Origin: Colwellia sp. C1TZA3
GTDB taxonomy: Bacteria; Pseudomonadota; Gammaproteobacteria; Enterobacterales; Alteromonadaceae
Length of the DNA: 64,000 bases
Reading direction: 5' to 3'
Assembly (NCBI RefSeq): GCF_007954265.1
Contig: NZ_VOLS01000013.1
Location: 1-64,000 of the forward strand
The notes beneath the pieces are model-generated. The model was not told the origin of the DNA. It made no database searches and worked only from the letters and a program-made list of their open reading frames with translations. Both the position numbers and the translations under genes were made by a program. Shown in pieces: positions 54,501 to 63,027 of the stretch (within the stretch, counting starts at the first letter, position 1; each line of letters begins with the position of its first letter).

Positions 54501-56159
54501 ATTACCAAGTACAAAACCACCTGCACCACCATCAGCAGCATTTATTGCTTTTTGTACTCGAGCAATTGCGCCTCGATCACAAACAACTATTTCACCTGAG
54601 AATGTATCTGTAGGAAAAGGCTGTAAACATTGTGCAGGGTCACCATCAGGATCGTTACTGTTAGCGTAATCACCAGCCCAAACAATATTTGCTGTAATAC
54701 CTTGTGAAGCGCTCTGACCTTCAATAGCCGTTAATTCAGTAGCACCACCAGTAAATGCACCAATTTCTTTTTCAAAGGCAACTTCACGGCCGTGCGTGGA
54801 AGCACCAACAACGGTATACCAAGGAGCATTTTTCGAAGTAGTAAATGCTTCTGGACCACTATTACCGGCAGAAACAGAAGAGAAAATACCGGCTTCTTGA
54901 GCGGCTAAAAATCCTAGCTCAGTTGAGCTTACCCAAGGATCGCCACCACCACTAATTGAGTAGTTAATAACATCAACGCCGTCAACTAATGCATCATCAA
55001 GCGCCGCAATAATTGCTGCACCTGGACAACCAGAATAGGTATCACCAGTGTCGCCGCCATGACATATTTGATAAGCAACAATGTTTGCATGTGGCGCTAC
55101 ACCAGAGATTTGCGCAAATTCAAATCCTGTCGTGTTTATACCGTCACCTTCAAGTTCACCTGTTTCAGGATCAACTAAAGGTACATCATATAAAATATTA
55201 CCACCCGCAGTACTTGCCGTATGAGAACCGTGCCCACCATAATCTTCACCATTTTTTGCTGGTGGGTTACTGCCAAAGACATCAGCATCGTCATAGCTAT
55301 CGGTAATAGCCGCATATGAGCGTATACCAATTAATTTGTCGTTACACAAAGTAGCAAAATCACCAGCACAGTCACCCGCGTAAACACCCGCCCCCCAAGG
55401 GTTAGTATGATCGTAGCCGTCATCACCAACGTCGGCAAATGATCTGTGATCAGTATTTGCACCGGTATCAAGCACACCGATAATGACGCCTTCACCCATG
55501 TTAACAGCACTTTGGCCTTGGCCATCCCAAACTAAAGGTGCACCAACATGAATTGGGCCGGTATCAGTTTCTAAATGCTCAGTTTTTTCACGTTCAACGT
55601 ATGCGACATCAGCAAATGCTGATAAAGCTTGAGCTTCTTTTTGTGTTAAACGCACAGCCATACCGTTAAAGGCATTTTTATATTGATAGGTAACGTTTAA
55701 GTTATTACCTAACTTTCCTGATGCTTTTGTGAGGAAAGCCTGGTGTTTAGCTTCTAAATAATTACTGTAGGCAATTATTTCAGGTGCTTGAAAATCAAGG
55801 CGTAACTCTTTTCTAATTTGTTTAGAACTTTTTTTACTATTAGCTAAAGATTTAAAAAGAGATTTTTTGGCAATTTGAGGATTAGTCGCTGTTAAACCGG
55901 CAACAGAACCGTCGTATGTTGCAACGGGTTGGTCTTCAAGGCGAACAATATAAGTATAAGTGCCACCAGCTAAGTCTTTTTCAGCACGAAATTTTTTAAC
56001 TTGGGTTTTATTGTATGTGCCACCTTTATTAATTGAAATTGGTGCGACTGATTTTAATGAGTCGGCCAAATATTGTGTTTGAACTGTGCTGGCAGATGCC
56101 TGCATAGTAGCCATTGATAATAGCGCTGTAGAAACAGCAATTGTTACTTTGTTATTCAC
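51534..56159 (-). CDS. Large secreted S8 (subtilisin-like) serine peptidase with GlyGly-CTERM-like tail
   Basis: A 1541-aa exported protease. A signal peptide (VTIAVSTALLSMATMQASA) and an inhibitor-I9-like propeptide (YIVRLEDQPVATYDGS, VTYQYKNAFNGMAVRLTQKE) are followed by the catalytic domain with Asp in GVLDTGANTDHRSF, His in YGGHGSHTASTAGG and Ser in LQGTSMSAPHVAGAGAVLKS. A PA domain (about 500-620, GEIVVCDRGAIARVQKAINA) is inserted before the Ser. Beyond about 800 are beta-sandwich and PPC-like repeats, a late PKD-like domain (VQLSAANSSDPNGDALTYAW), and the tail SGSFGWLMLLLTPMLFTRRK. The open frame reaches 56180, but GGGAGG lies 6 nt before GTG 56159, which is chosen. Confidence 0.92.
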   Translation of the reverse strand: MNNKVTIAVSTALLSMATMQASASTVQTQYLADSLKSVAPISINKGGTYNKTQVKKFRAEKDLAGGTYTYIVRLEDQPVATYDGSVAGLTATNPQIAKKSLFKSLANSKKSSKQIRKELRLDFQAPEIIAYSNYLEAKHQAFLTKASGKLGNNLNVTYQYKNAFNGMAVRLTQKEAQALSAFADVAYVEREKTEHLETDTGPIHVGAPLVWDGQGQSAVNMGEGVIIGVLDTGANTDHRSFADVGDDGYDHTNPWGAGVYAGDCAGDFATLCNDKLIGIRSYAAITDSYDDADVFGSNPPAKNGEDYGGHGSHTASTAGGNILYDVPLVDPETGELEGDGINTTGFEFAQISGVAPHANIVAYQICHGGDTGDTYSGCPGAAIIAALDDALVDGVDVINYSISGGGDPWVSSTELGFLAAQEAGIFSSVSAGNSGPEAFTTSKNAPWYTVVGASTHGREVAFEKEIGAFTGGATELTAIEGQSASQGITANIVWAGDYANSNDPDGDPAQCLQPFPTDTFSGEIVVCDRGAIARVQKAINAADGGAGGFVLGNVDGGSNTVANDVYVVPGIHINAENGNVLRTWLANGEGHTATITAAVGELKIGQADDMADFSSRGGNNTVPDVMTPSVTAPGVSIYAAYSDQQFGHDETTPAPTDFSFLQGTSMSAPHVAGAGAVLKSAHPTWTPDNIRSALMLTAITDVRKEDGTTAADFFDMGAGSIRVNLAHLTGLVMNESAANYTAANPETGGDPKTLNIPSVSNANCVGLCDWTRTVTATAAGSWTVAGTAISDGLVITATPATFELAAGESQIITIDVDAVRAESDAWAFGHVVMTSNVHPTARIPVSVQASNGNIPDKLSFDANRNQDSFLIEDVMAVEITEFTSRSYGLTKADKTEATLAVDSDNGDAYDDLSDGINVTLHTVPADAKRFVAEILASESPDLDLRVGLDTNGDGIPQEDEEVGISATGTALEKVDLIMPEAGSYWVAVQNWSASEEDAKDAYTLATAIVDGEVGDNLAVEADMAIPALTEFDLRVKWSLDGATQGDMYYGALDLGTNFEDAGNLGLVSVDLMRGMDDVSISSDADTYVERNTKIDYEVSVLAKVTPNDRTYTIKATLPAEMTLDKTSVTSDATISGNEITWTVVQESLFGIEPFYTKTTNADDASCALPDLGQGSGYLDLAAFGILPGELNGDTVTATYPLAANFLGKSYSSVSVTDDGFIYLGGSAGSSPWVNQLLPNAAEANNLIAPFWRDMEIVRSDTSGVSTVDTGRYSIIEFDDMRHYFFHNGQADVADNIDFEVLFDNVTGNIMFAYDNVTHVDGAALGVTVGLENATGTLGRTDVYATSPYNGGEAGSVGDISDIYSGLVICYELTSVDSSPTVVKFSAEVADEFLGGPVDAIVLSSTTNDVNTVAVNSSAVMFQVEGAPTAVITGSTAVVETESVQLSAANSSDPNGDALTYAWVQMAGTPVAFNASAESISFTAPKVSKDETISFQLTVNDGNGNSDSMVASVSIVNKKESGSFGWLMLLLTPMLFTRRKKA

Positions 56160-56585
56160 AAAGAACCTCCCTAAATGCACAAATAGTTGTGCCGGTTATT
56201 ATTTTATATTAAGTAAATCCATTTAATATCAAAACTTACTTGTTTCATAAGACGAGAAACGCACAGGTGCGATGACTAAACATAACAATATGTAAAGTTA
56301 CTGTAAAGATATTGTAAATTAATATCCATTACGACCTTTATTAAAGAGTATATTAATTGTAGAAAGTGAAAGGTAGTGTCTACAAAATTCACATTTAGTT
56401 CTTATTACATCTAAAATTAACTCTTGATTCGTGACGAAAATTAATCGGCCGATTATTTAGTATCTTTTTTTTTAGTACTATTTAACAGTAATTTTAGCCA
56501 TTTAATCAAAATTTAATTAATTCATATATTTTGGCTGGAAAAACAGTGGATGATGTGATCGTTAGGGGGTAATTAGGGAGTTTAA
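56160..56585. other. Promoter region of the S8 protease gene
   Basis: AT-rich, no gene seen. It must hold the promoter of the minus-strand protease. Confidence 0.4.
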
Positions 56586-56622
56586 GCCTGATAGCCTAAG
56601 CATATATCTTAGGCTATCAGGC
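56586..56622 (-). terminator. 15-bp perfect hairpin after hslO
   Basis: GCCTGATAGCCTAAG / CTTAGGCTATCAGGC with a 7-nt loop, 13 bp downstream of the hslO stop. There is no clear U run, so it may terminate weakly or stabilise the mRNA end. Confidence 0.6.
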
Positions 56623-56634
56623 GCTGAACTTAGC

Positions 56635-57498
56635 TTAGTGAGTTGTGCCGTCAATAAATTGTGCTAGTTGAGGGCGCTCAAAACTGTAAGTGGTCAGACA
56701 ATAATCACAGGTCATCGACACGCTACCTTGCTCGGCAATAATACTTTCAAGCTCATTAGGTTCAATTTGAGAAATAGTATTTAAACACTTTTCTTCCGAG
56801 CAACTACATTGATAGCTAACAGCTTGCGGTTCAAAGAGTCTCACCTCTTCTTGATGATATAACCGGTAAAGCAAGTCTTCGCTAGCTAATGAGAATATCT
56901 CTTCAGATTTAATGGTATTAGTTAACTGGCACAAGTGCTCAAAGTCTGTTTGTTGCTGCTCTTTATCACCACCATCAGGTAGTAATTGAATTAAGGTTCC
57001 TGCTATTTGTGAGCTTTGTTCATCACTAAATAACCAAATTTTAGTGGGTATTTGTTCTGAAACATCAAAGTAGTGCTCCAAGCATTCGGCCAAGGTATCG
57101 TGCTCAAGCGCCACAACACCTTGGTAAGGTTCACCATTGCTTGGTCGAATAGTGATGATCATATTGCCTTTACCGATAAGGTCTTTCAGCGCTGTTGCAT
57201 CAGTTTCGCTCACCATACGGGCAATACCACGCATTTCTTGGCGATTGTTACCATTTACCGCTAAATAACCTATTGGGCCATCACCTTGCAGTTGTACGGC
57301 AATTTCACCTTCAAACTTTAATGTTGCCGTTAATAAGCAAGTGGCGGCAACTAATTCACCTAACAACTGCTTTACGCCCGGTGGGTAATCGTGTGCGGCA
57401 ACAATGTCTTGGAAGGTTTGGCTTAAGTTAACCAATTCGCCTCGAGCATGTAGGTTGTCAAATAAATAGCGGTTTAAGATATCTTTTTGCATGGTCAC
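56635..57498 (-). CDS. hslO: Redox-regulated chaperone Hsp33
   Basis: A 287-aa holdase that is switched on by oxidation and unfolding. The four zinc-binding cysteines are visible as YQCSCSEEKCLN (CxC) and MTCDYCLTTYSF (CxxC), at the C-terminus as in E. coli HslO (292 aa). The N-terminal part has YLFDNLHARGELVNLSQTFQ, YPPGVKQLLGELVAA and GDGPIGYLAVNGNNRQEMRG. Start could be GTG 57498 (AAGGA 8 nt upstream) or ATG 57492. It begins 3 bp after hslR, so the two are coupled. Confidence 0.96.
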   Translation of the reverse strand: MTMQKDILNRYLFDNLHARGELVNLSQTFQDIVAAHDYPPGVKQLLGELVAATCLLTATLKFEGEIAVQLQGDGPIGYLAVNGNNRQEMRGIARMVSETDATALKDLIGKGNMIITIRPSNGEPYQGVVALEHDTLAECLEHYFDVSEQIPTKIWLFSDEQSSQIAGTLIQLLPDGGDKEQQQTDFEHLCQLTNTIKSEEIFSLASEDLLYRLYHQEEVRLFEPQAVSYQCSCSEEKCLNTISQIEPNELESIIAEQGSVSMTCDYCLTTYSFERPQLAQFIDGTTH

Positions 57499-57501
57499 TG
57501 T

Positions 57502-57915
57502 TTATATCCTTTCTTTTAAATGCCGAATTTGTCGACGTTGTTTCTTATCAGGTTTAGTGTTACTGGCTGGGCTGAGCAAAATACCCTGCTGGCGAGCTAA
57601 GTTGTTTTTCTCTCGAGTTTCAATACTTGCCGGGGTTTCTTGATAAAGTGTTTGAGCAAAGCTTGCATCTCGGCGTTTATCTGCCAAGGCCATAATCAAA
57701 ACATGTTTTTCTTCAAACCCTTGACGAATGGTAACGCGATCACCTAAAACCATGGCTTTGCCTGACTTACTACGTTGGCCATTATAAAATACTTTACCGC
57801 CATCGATCATTTGTTTTGCAATCGCACGCGTTTTATAAAAGCGCGCTGCCCACAACCACTTGTCTAAGCGGGTTGACTGTGTATTGTTAGTCTCAATAAC
57901 GTTAGGTTTAGTCAT
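57502..57915 (-). CDS. hslR: Heat-shock protein 15 (ribosome-associated, S4 domain)
   Basis: A small RNA-binding protein that in E. coli rescues stalled 50S subunits carrying a nascent chain. It has an S4 fold: STRLDKWLWAARFYKTRAIA, KQMIDGGKVFYNGQRSKSGK and VLGDRVTIRQGFEEKHVLIM, and a basic C-terminal tail (KPDKKQRRQIRHLKERI). The frame is open from 57942, but the ATG at 57915 (MTKPNVIE) gives 137 aa, close to E. coli (133). A TATAAT -10-like box lies at 57946-57941 on this strand. Confidence 0.94.
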   Translation of the reverse strand: MTKPNVIETNNTQSTRLDKWLWAARFYKTRAIAKQMIDGGKVFYNGQRSKSGKAMVLGDRVTIRQGFEEKHVLIMALADKRRDASFAQTLYQETPASIETREKNNLARQQGILLSPASNTKPDKKQRRQIRHLKERI

Positions 57916-58018
57916 CGTTTTGTTTATATCCCATACAGGCATTATAAATTGGCGAAAGTTAACATAACCACCATTCTAACGCTAGTTGGAATGCATTTGG
58001 TTACATTTTGTATGCGAC

Positions 58019-58174
58019 TACCACTTTCATTAGATTATTACCCACTGCTGTTGGTTAAAACAGCCAATGGCAGTGGTGATCTCAATCATAACAGCTAGCT
58101 ATTGCTCAATCGAGCCTCTTGCCCTATGTGTTTTATCTGCACACAACCAGCTCAAAAACTTAATGAAAGTGGTA
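58019..58174 (-). mobile_element. Diverged A-like inverted-repeat element upstream of gspC
   Basis: 156 bp with perfect 15-bp ends TACCACTTTCATTAG-like / TTAATGAAAGTGGTA. An interior piece (AGCTAGCTATTGCTCAATCG, then AGCC) matches the A element in reverse. TAA follows on the right, but no matching TAA or TTA is on the left, so this copy is old or has lost its target repeat. Confidence 0.65.
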
Positions 58175-58274
58175 TAATTATAGCTAAAAAATAATATGAC
58201 GTCTTGTTGCCAGACGTTTGGTCAAGTATCATCAAAGTGACTTGAAATTTCCAGATAATAAAAAACTATAAAAA

Positions 58275-59231
58275 ATGACATTATCGAATAACCTATCAAA
58301 CGCGTTTGAGCAGCTTGCTAAGCTGCCGCAACAAAAAATCATCCAAGTAACTATCTTAGTGTTACTTAGTTATATTGCCTTTCTATTTGCGCAAATAACG
58401 TGGCTAGGGTTAGCAGAGACAAATCATAATGCGAATTTAAAACTCAATGGATTATCATCTGTTTCAGCGGCGCCAAAAGAACAAGTTCAAGTAAAAGCTA
58501 TTCAAGCGCTCAATCTTTTTGGTGCATTTTCTCAGCAACCAACAGCACGCGTAGAAGAGGTGGTTGAAGACGCACCCGAGACACGGCTGAAACTCACTTT
58601 AACAGGTGTGGTTGCCAGTAGTGACAAAGCATCTGCTGCCGCAGTAATAGAAAGTGCCGGCAAGCAGGCAACCTATAGTATTGGTGAAAATATTAAAGGC
58701 ACTCGAGCCGCGTTAGAAGATGTTTTTAACGACCGTGTGTTGTTAAAAGTATCGGGTCGGCTAGAAACCTTAATGTTTGAGGGCTTACTATTTGATAAAA
58801 ACATTAAGGTCATTAAACCACGTTACAACCAGCAAGCCGCGAGCCTGCCAGTAAGTAATACAGGCCAAATTTTTTCACCCACCAATATTGTTGATCAACG
58901 AGATAATAAAGCGCTAAACCAAGTGACTAAATCGCTGCAAAAAGAATTGGCTAACGACCCGGGTAAAATTACTGACTATTTAAGAATCTCCCCTAAACGA
59001 GAAAATGGTAAAATTACCGGCTATCAACTAATGCCAGCAAAAGATCCAACTTTTTTTCAAAGTGCGGGTCTTAAATCCGGTGATGTTGCGATACAAATGA
59101 ATGGTTTTGATTTAACCGCGCCACGAGAGGCGGCTCAAGCGCTACAATCTTTAAAAGAACAACGCGAAGTTTCGCTGTTACTTAACCGTGATGGTGACAT
59201 AACAGAAATACTCTTCAGTATAGACAATTAG
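58275..59231 (+). CDS. gspC: Type II secretion system protein GspC
   Basis: A 318-aa inner-membrane protein with a cytosolic tail, one span (about 24-46, VTILVLLSYIAFLFAQITWL), a periplasmic HR domain (RLKLTLTGVVASSDKASAAA, IESAGKQATYSIGENI) and a C-terminal PDZ domain (about 230-318: ITGYQLMPAKDPTFFQSAGL, SGDVAIQMNGFDL). It links the inner-membrane platform to the GspD secretin and helps choose substrates. First gene of the operon; gspD follows after 17 bp. Confidence 0.94.
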   Translation: MTLSNNLSNAFEQLAKLPQQKIIQVTILVLLSYIAFLFAQITWLGLAETNHNANLKLNGLSSVSAAPKEQVQVKAIQALNLFGAFSQQPTARVEEVVEDAPETRLKLTLTGVVASSDKASAAAVIESAGKQATYSIGENIKGTRAALEDVFNDRVLLKVSGRLETLMFEGLLFDKNIKVIKPRYNQQAASLPVSNTGQIFSPTNIVDQRDNKALNQVTKSLQKELANDPGKITDYLRISPKRENGKITGYQLMPAKDPTFFQSAGLKSGDVAIQMNGFDLTAPREAAQALQSLKEQREVSLLLNRDGDITEILFSIDN

Positions 59232-59248
59232 AATAAAAGGAATAATAA

Positions 59249-61336
59249 ATGCGCAAATTTTTAAGCGCACCTTGGTATAAGCGAAGCCTTACCGGGGTTG
59301 TTACTGCAGTTTTACTCAATAGTGTTTTGCTTTCTGCTAATATCAATGCTGCAGAATATTCGCCCAATTTCAAAGGGACAGAAATTGGGGAATTTATTAA
59401 TATTGTTGGTAAAAACCTAAGAAAAACCATGATCGTCGATCCGAACGTACGTGGCAAAGTTAATGTCCGTAGTTATGATTTATTAACGGAAGAGCAATAT
59501 TATCAATTTTTCTTAAATGTGCTTGAAGTCTATGGTTTTTCTGCTGTTGCAATGGAAAATAATATTGTCAAAATTATTCGAAATAAAGATGCAAAAACCT
59601 CTTCTATACCCGTAGTGGGTAATGAAAACCCCGGTGCAGGTGACGAAATGGTTACCCGCGTTGTTGAAGTTAAAAATGTCACGGTGCGCGAACTTACGCC
59701 ATTGCTACGCCAATTATCAGATCAAGCGGGTGGCGGTAACGTGGTTAACTATGATCCTGCCAACGTTATTATGCTAACCGGCACGGCAGCTGTGGTTAAT
59801 CGCTTAGTACAAATTATTGAACGGGTTGATAAAGCGGGTGACCAAGATGTGCAGATCATTAGCCTTAAATATGCATCCGCTGGTGAAATGGTCCGTATTA
59901 TCGAGGCAATGAACAAATCTGGCCAAGGTAAAGGCGCCGGAACACCGACCTTTTTAATCCCTAAAATAGTGGCTGATGAACGCACCAATAGCGTTATTGT
60001 TAGTGGTGAAGTAAAAGCGCGTGAGCGCGTCGCAAGATTAATTTCGCGTTTAGATAGTGAATTAGAATCGAACGGCAATACCCGGGTTTATCATTTAAAG
60101 TACGCAAAGTCGGAAGACATGGTGAAAGTACTTCAAGGGGTCAGTGAATCGATTGAAGCCGACTCCTCAGCAACAAGTTCAACAGCACGAAAAAGTAAAA
60201 CACGCAATGTTAGTATTGATGCCCATGAAGACACCAACACCTTAGTTATTACCGCCCAACCAGACATGTTACGCTCATTAGAAGCGGTTATTCGCCAGTT
60301 AGATATTCGCCGTGCTCAAGTCCTTATTGAAGCGATCATTGTCGAAGTATTTGAAGGTGACGGCGTCAATTTAGGCGTGCAATGGTATAGCGAACAAGGT
60401 GGCGTTACCCAGTTTTCTAACGGTGTTGCACCAATTAGTTCTGTGGCTGCGGCGGCAGAAGCTGCTCGTTCAACGCCTGGCACAAAAGGTTCAACAGTCA
60501 CCTCCGAGAATGGTGCGGTTACGGTTAACCCTGATCAAGCCGATACTAAAGGCGATTACAGTTTACTGGCCCAAGTACTAGGCTCCGTTAGCGGCACTAT
60601 GTTCGGTATTGTAAAAGATGACTGGGGCGCGATAGTACAAGCGGTAAGTTCAGACACTAATTCAAATTTATTGTCTACGCCGAGTATCACCACGCTTGAT
60701 AATGAAGAGGCTTATTTTATTGTTGGTCAAGAAGTGCCTATTATTACTGGCGCGCAAACTGGCAGTAACAATAGTAACCCGTTTCAAACGGTAGAGCGTC
60801 AAGAGATAGGTATTAAGTTAAAAGTAACACCGCAAATTAATGAAGGTAGCGGTGTGCAGTTAACCATTGAACAAGAAGTGTCTTCGGTGAGTGGTGCGAC
60901 GGGGGTTGATATTTCAATCAATAAACGTGAAATTAAAACCACCGTGATGGCTGATGATGGCGCAACCGTTATTTTAGGTGGCTTGATTGATGAAGACGTG
61001 CAAGAAAGTGTGCAAAAAGTACCTTTACTAGGTGATATTCCATTTATTGGTCACTTGTTTAAATCTACCAGCAACACCACACGTAAGCGTAATTTGATGG
61101 TTTTTTTACGACCAACGATTGTTCGTGATGGTAAATTGATGAATGACCTAAGTAGAGAAAAATACAACTATATTCGCGCGCTAGAAATTCAAAAGAAAGC
61201 AGCGGGTCTTGAATTAATGTCGGATGAGAAGTTACCTATTTTGCCAAAATGGAATGATCAATTGGCATTACCACCGTCGTTTAACGAGTACATGAAAAAG
61301 CGTGATGAAGAAAAGTCATCTGCTGAAAACAAATAG
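59249..61336 (+). CDS. gspD: Type II secretion system secretin GspD
   Basis: A 695-aa outer-membrane channel subunit with a signal peptide ([19 protein letters not shown]) and N0 domain ([20 protein letters not shown]). N1-N3 repeats follow ([58 protein letters not shown]). The secretin core has the gate region and the conserved [14 protein letters not shown], with [14 protein letters not shown] at the end of the barrel. The stop overlaps the start region of gspE. Confidence 0.97.
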   Translation: MRKFLSAPWYKRSLTGVVTAVLLNSVLLSANINAAEYSPNFKGTEIGEFINIVGKNLRKTMIVDPNVRGKVNVRSYDLLTEEQYYQFFLNVLEVYGFSAVAMENNIVKIIRNKDAKTSSIPVVGNENPGAGDEMVTRVVEVKNVTVRELTPLLRQLSDQAGGGNVVNYDPANVIMLTGTAAVVNRLVQIIERVDKAGDQDVQIISLKYASAGEMVRIIEAMNKSGQGKGAGTPTFLIPKIVADERTNSVIVSGEVKARERVARLISRLDSELESNGNTRVYHLKYAKSEDMVKVLQGVSESIEADSSATSSTARKSKTRNVSIDAHEDTNTLVITAQPDMLRSLEAVIRQLDIRRAQVLIEAIIVEVFEGDGVNLGVQWYSEQGGVTQFSNGVAPISSVAAAAEAARSTPGTKGSTVTSENGAVTVNPDQADTKGDYSLLAQVLGSVSGTMFGIVKDDWGAIVQAVSSDTNSNLLSTPSITTLDNEEAYFIVGQEVPIITGAQTGSNNSNPFQTVERQEIGIKLKVTPQINEGSGVQLTIEQEVSSVSGATGVDISINKREIKTTVMADDGATVILGGLIDEDVQESVQKVPLLGDIPFIGHLFKSTSNTTRKRNLMVFLRPTIVRDGKLMNDLSREKYNYIRALEIQKKAAGLELMSDEKLPILPKWNDQLALPPSFNEYMKKRDEEKSSAENK

Positions 61337-61338
61337 TG

Positions 61339-62934
61339 ATGAGTGACATTACCCCAAAAACACAAGTTCTTGTTAACGCCAATGAACAAAGTGCTAGCAG
61401 TGAAAACACGTTAACGCCTGACGAGTCGTCAACAATTGCGGTTAGCGACATTTTGAAAGATGAAAATGTCCGCTTTCGCTTACCCTTTGGCTTTGCTAAG
61501 CGCCACAGTGTGCTGGTGGCAAATGACCAGGGTATATTACGCTTAGTTTGCACTGACTTGCTTAGTGCTAATATTTTGTTGGAAGTACGTCGTGTACTCA
61601 AAGCGCCTTTTACCCTCGACGTAAAAAGTGCCCAAGAGTTTGAACAATTGTTAACCATTGCTTATCAGCGTGACTCTTCAGAAGCGCAACAAATGATGGA
61701 AGATATTGGTAACGAGGTCGACTTATATTCCCTGGCCGACGAAATGACCGAAACCGAAGACTTATTAGAAAACGAAGATGATGCACCGATTATTAAACTG
61801 ATCAATGCCATGCTCAGCGAAGCCATCAAAGAAAACGCTTCTGATATTCATATTGAAACCTTTGAACAAGCGTTACAAATTCGCTTTCGTGTTGATGGCG
61901 TATTACGTGAAGTGTTAAAACCTAATCGTAAGTTAGCCTCATTACTTGTCTCACGTATCAAGGTTATGGCCAAGCTCGATATTGCAGAAAAACGCATTCC
62001 TCAAGACGGTCGTATTTCGTTAAGAATAGCGGGTCGAGCCGTTGATGTGCGCGTCTCCACCATGCCAACAGGCCATGGAGAACGTGTGGTTTTGCGCTTA
62101 CTAGATAAAAACTCAACACGTTTAGACCTACAAGACTTAGGCATGAGTGACGGTAATCGAGCGCGTTTTTCTGAATTAATTGAAAAACCTCACGGCATTA
62201 TACTGGTCACTGGGCCGACCGGCTCAGGTAAAAGTACCACTTTGTATGCCGGCTTAAGCCAAATTGATAGTAAAGAACGTAATATTCTCACGGTTGAAGA
62301 TCCCATCGAATACGCTATTGAAGGTATCGGGCAAACACAAGTGAATACCAAGGTTGATATGACTTTTGCCCGAGGTTTACGCGCTATATTACGCCAAGAT
62401 CCGGATGTAGTTATGGTTGGTGAAATTCGAGATTTAGAAACGGCCCAAATTGGTGTGCAAGCGAGTTTAACTGGGCATCTAGTATTATCTACTTTGCATA
62501 CCAACACAGCGGCAGGCGCGATAACACGCATGGAAGATATGGGTGTTGAACCTTTCTTACTTTCATCAAGTTTATTAGGTGTTTTAGCGCAGCGATTAGT
62601 CAGAACCTTATGTCCGCATTGCCGCGAATGTAGCCCCCCATCAGCCGAAGAGCGCAAGTTATTGCAACTGAGTGACAATGATACTGCACCAATATACCGA
62701 TCTGTTGGCTGTGAAGATTGTAATTTTAAAGGTTATCGGGGCCGAACCGGTATTCATGAACTGATTGTTGTTGATGAAAAAGTCCGTGCATTAATTCATA
62801 ACGGCAAAGGTGAACAAGCGATTGAGAAATTTATTCGGAAATCGACACCAAGTATCCGCCGTGACGGTTTTGATAAAGTCATGCTTGGCGAAACTACAAT
62901 TGAAGAAGTATTGCGTGTTACGCGCGAAGACTAA
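61339..62934 (+). CDS. gspE: Type II secretion system ATPase GspE
   Basis: A cytosolic ATPase that powers pseudopilus assembly, about 531 aa. It has the N-terminal GspL-binding part ([20 protein letters not shown]), Walker [16 protein letters not shown], the Asp box [19 protein letters not shown], Walker [21 protein letters not shown], the His box [12 protein letters not shown], and the tetracysteine zinc motif [10 protein letters not shown] ... [21 protein letters not shown] at 61336 overlaps the gspD stop by one base; ATG 61339 is the next codon and is used here. Confidence 0.97.
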   Translation: MSDITPKTQVLVNANEQSASSENTLTPDESSTIAVSDILKDENVRFRLPFGFAKRHSVLVANDQGILRLVCTDLLSANILLEVRRVLKAPFTLDVKSAQEFEQLLTIAYQRDSSEAQQMMEDIGNEVDLYSLADEMTETEDLLENEDDAPIIKLINAMLSEAIKENASDIHIETFEQALQIRFRVDGVLREVLKPNRKLASLLVSRIKVMAKLDIAEKRIPQDGRISLRIAGRAVDVRVSTMPTGHGERVVLRLLDKNSTRLDLQDLGMSDGNRARFSELIEKPHGIILVTGPTGSGKSTTLYAGLSQIDSKERNILTVEDPIEYAIEGIGQTQVNTKVDMTFARGLRAILRQDPDVVMVGEIRDLETAQIGVQASLTGHLVLSTLHTNTAAGAITRMEDMGVEPFLLSSSLLGVLAQRLVRTLCPHCRECSPPSAEERKLLQLSDNDTAPIYRSVGCEDCNFKGYRGRTGIHELIVVDEKVRALIHNGKGEQAIEKFIRKSTPSIRRDGFDKVMLGETTIEEVLRVTRED

Positions 62935-62943
62935 CAATTGATG

Positions 62944-63001
62944 CACTAAGTACAGAACTTGGTACTGGCAGTTGGCTCACTAAGTATAGAATTTGGTACT
63001 G
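62944..63001 (+). repeat. Direct repeat between gspE and gspF
   Basis: CACTAAGTACAGAACTTGGT-type sequence at 62944 recurs at 62979 (period 35, about 23 bp matching with two changes). It is in the 93-bp gap between the two genes. Confidence 0.7.
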
Positions 63002-63027
63002 AACTAGGGTTAGATAAATTGTAAATT

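Noticed and set aside
62190-62678. 162-aa open frame opposite gspE
   Set aside because: Antisense of a conserved ATPase domain with no features of its own.
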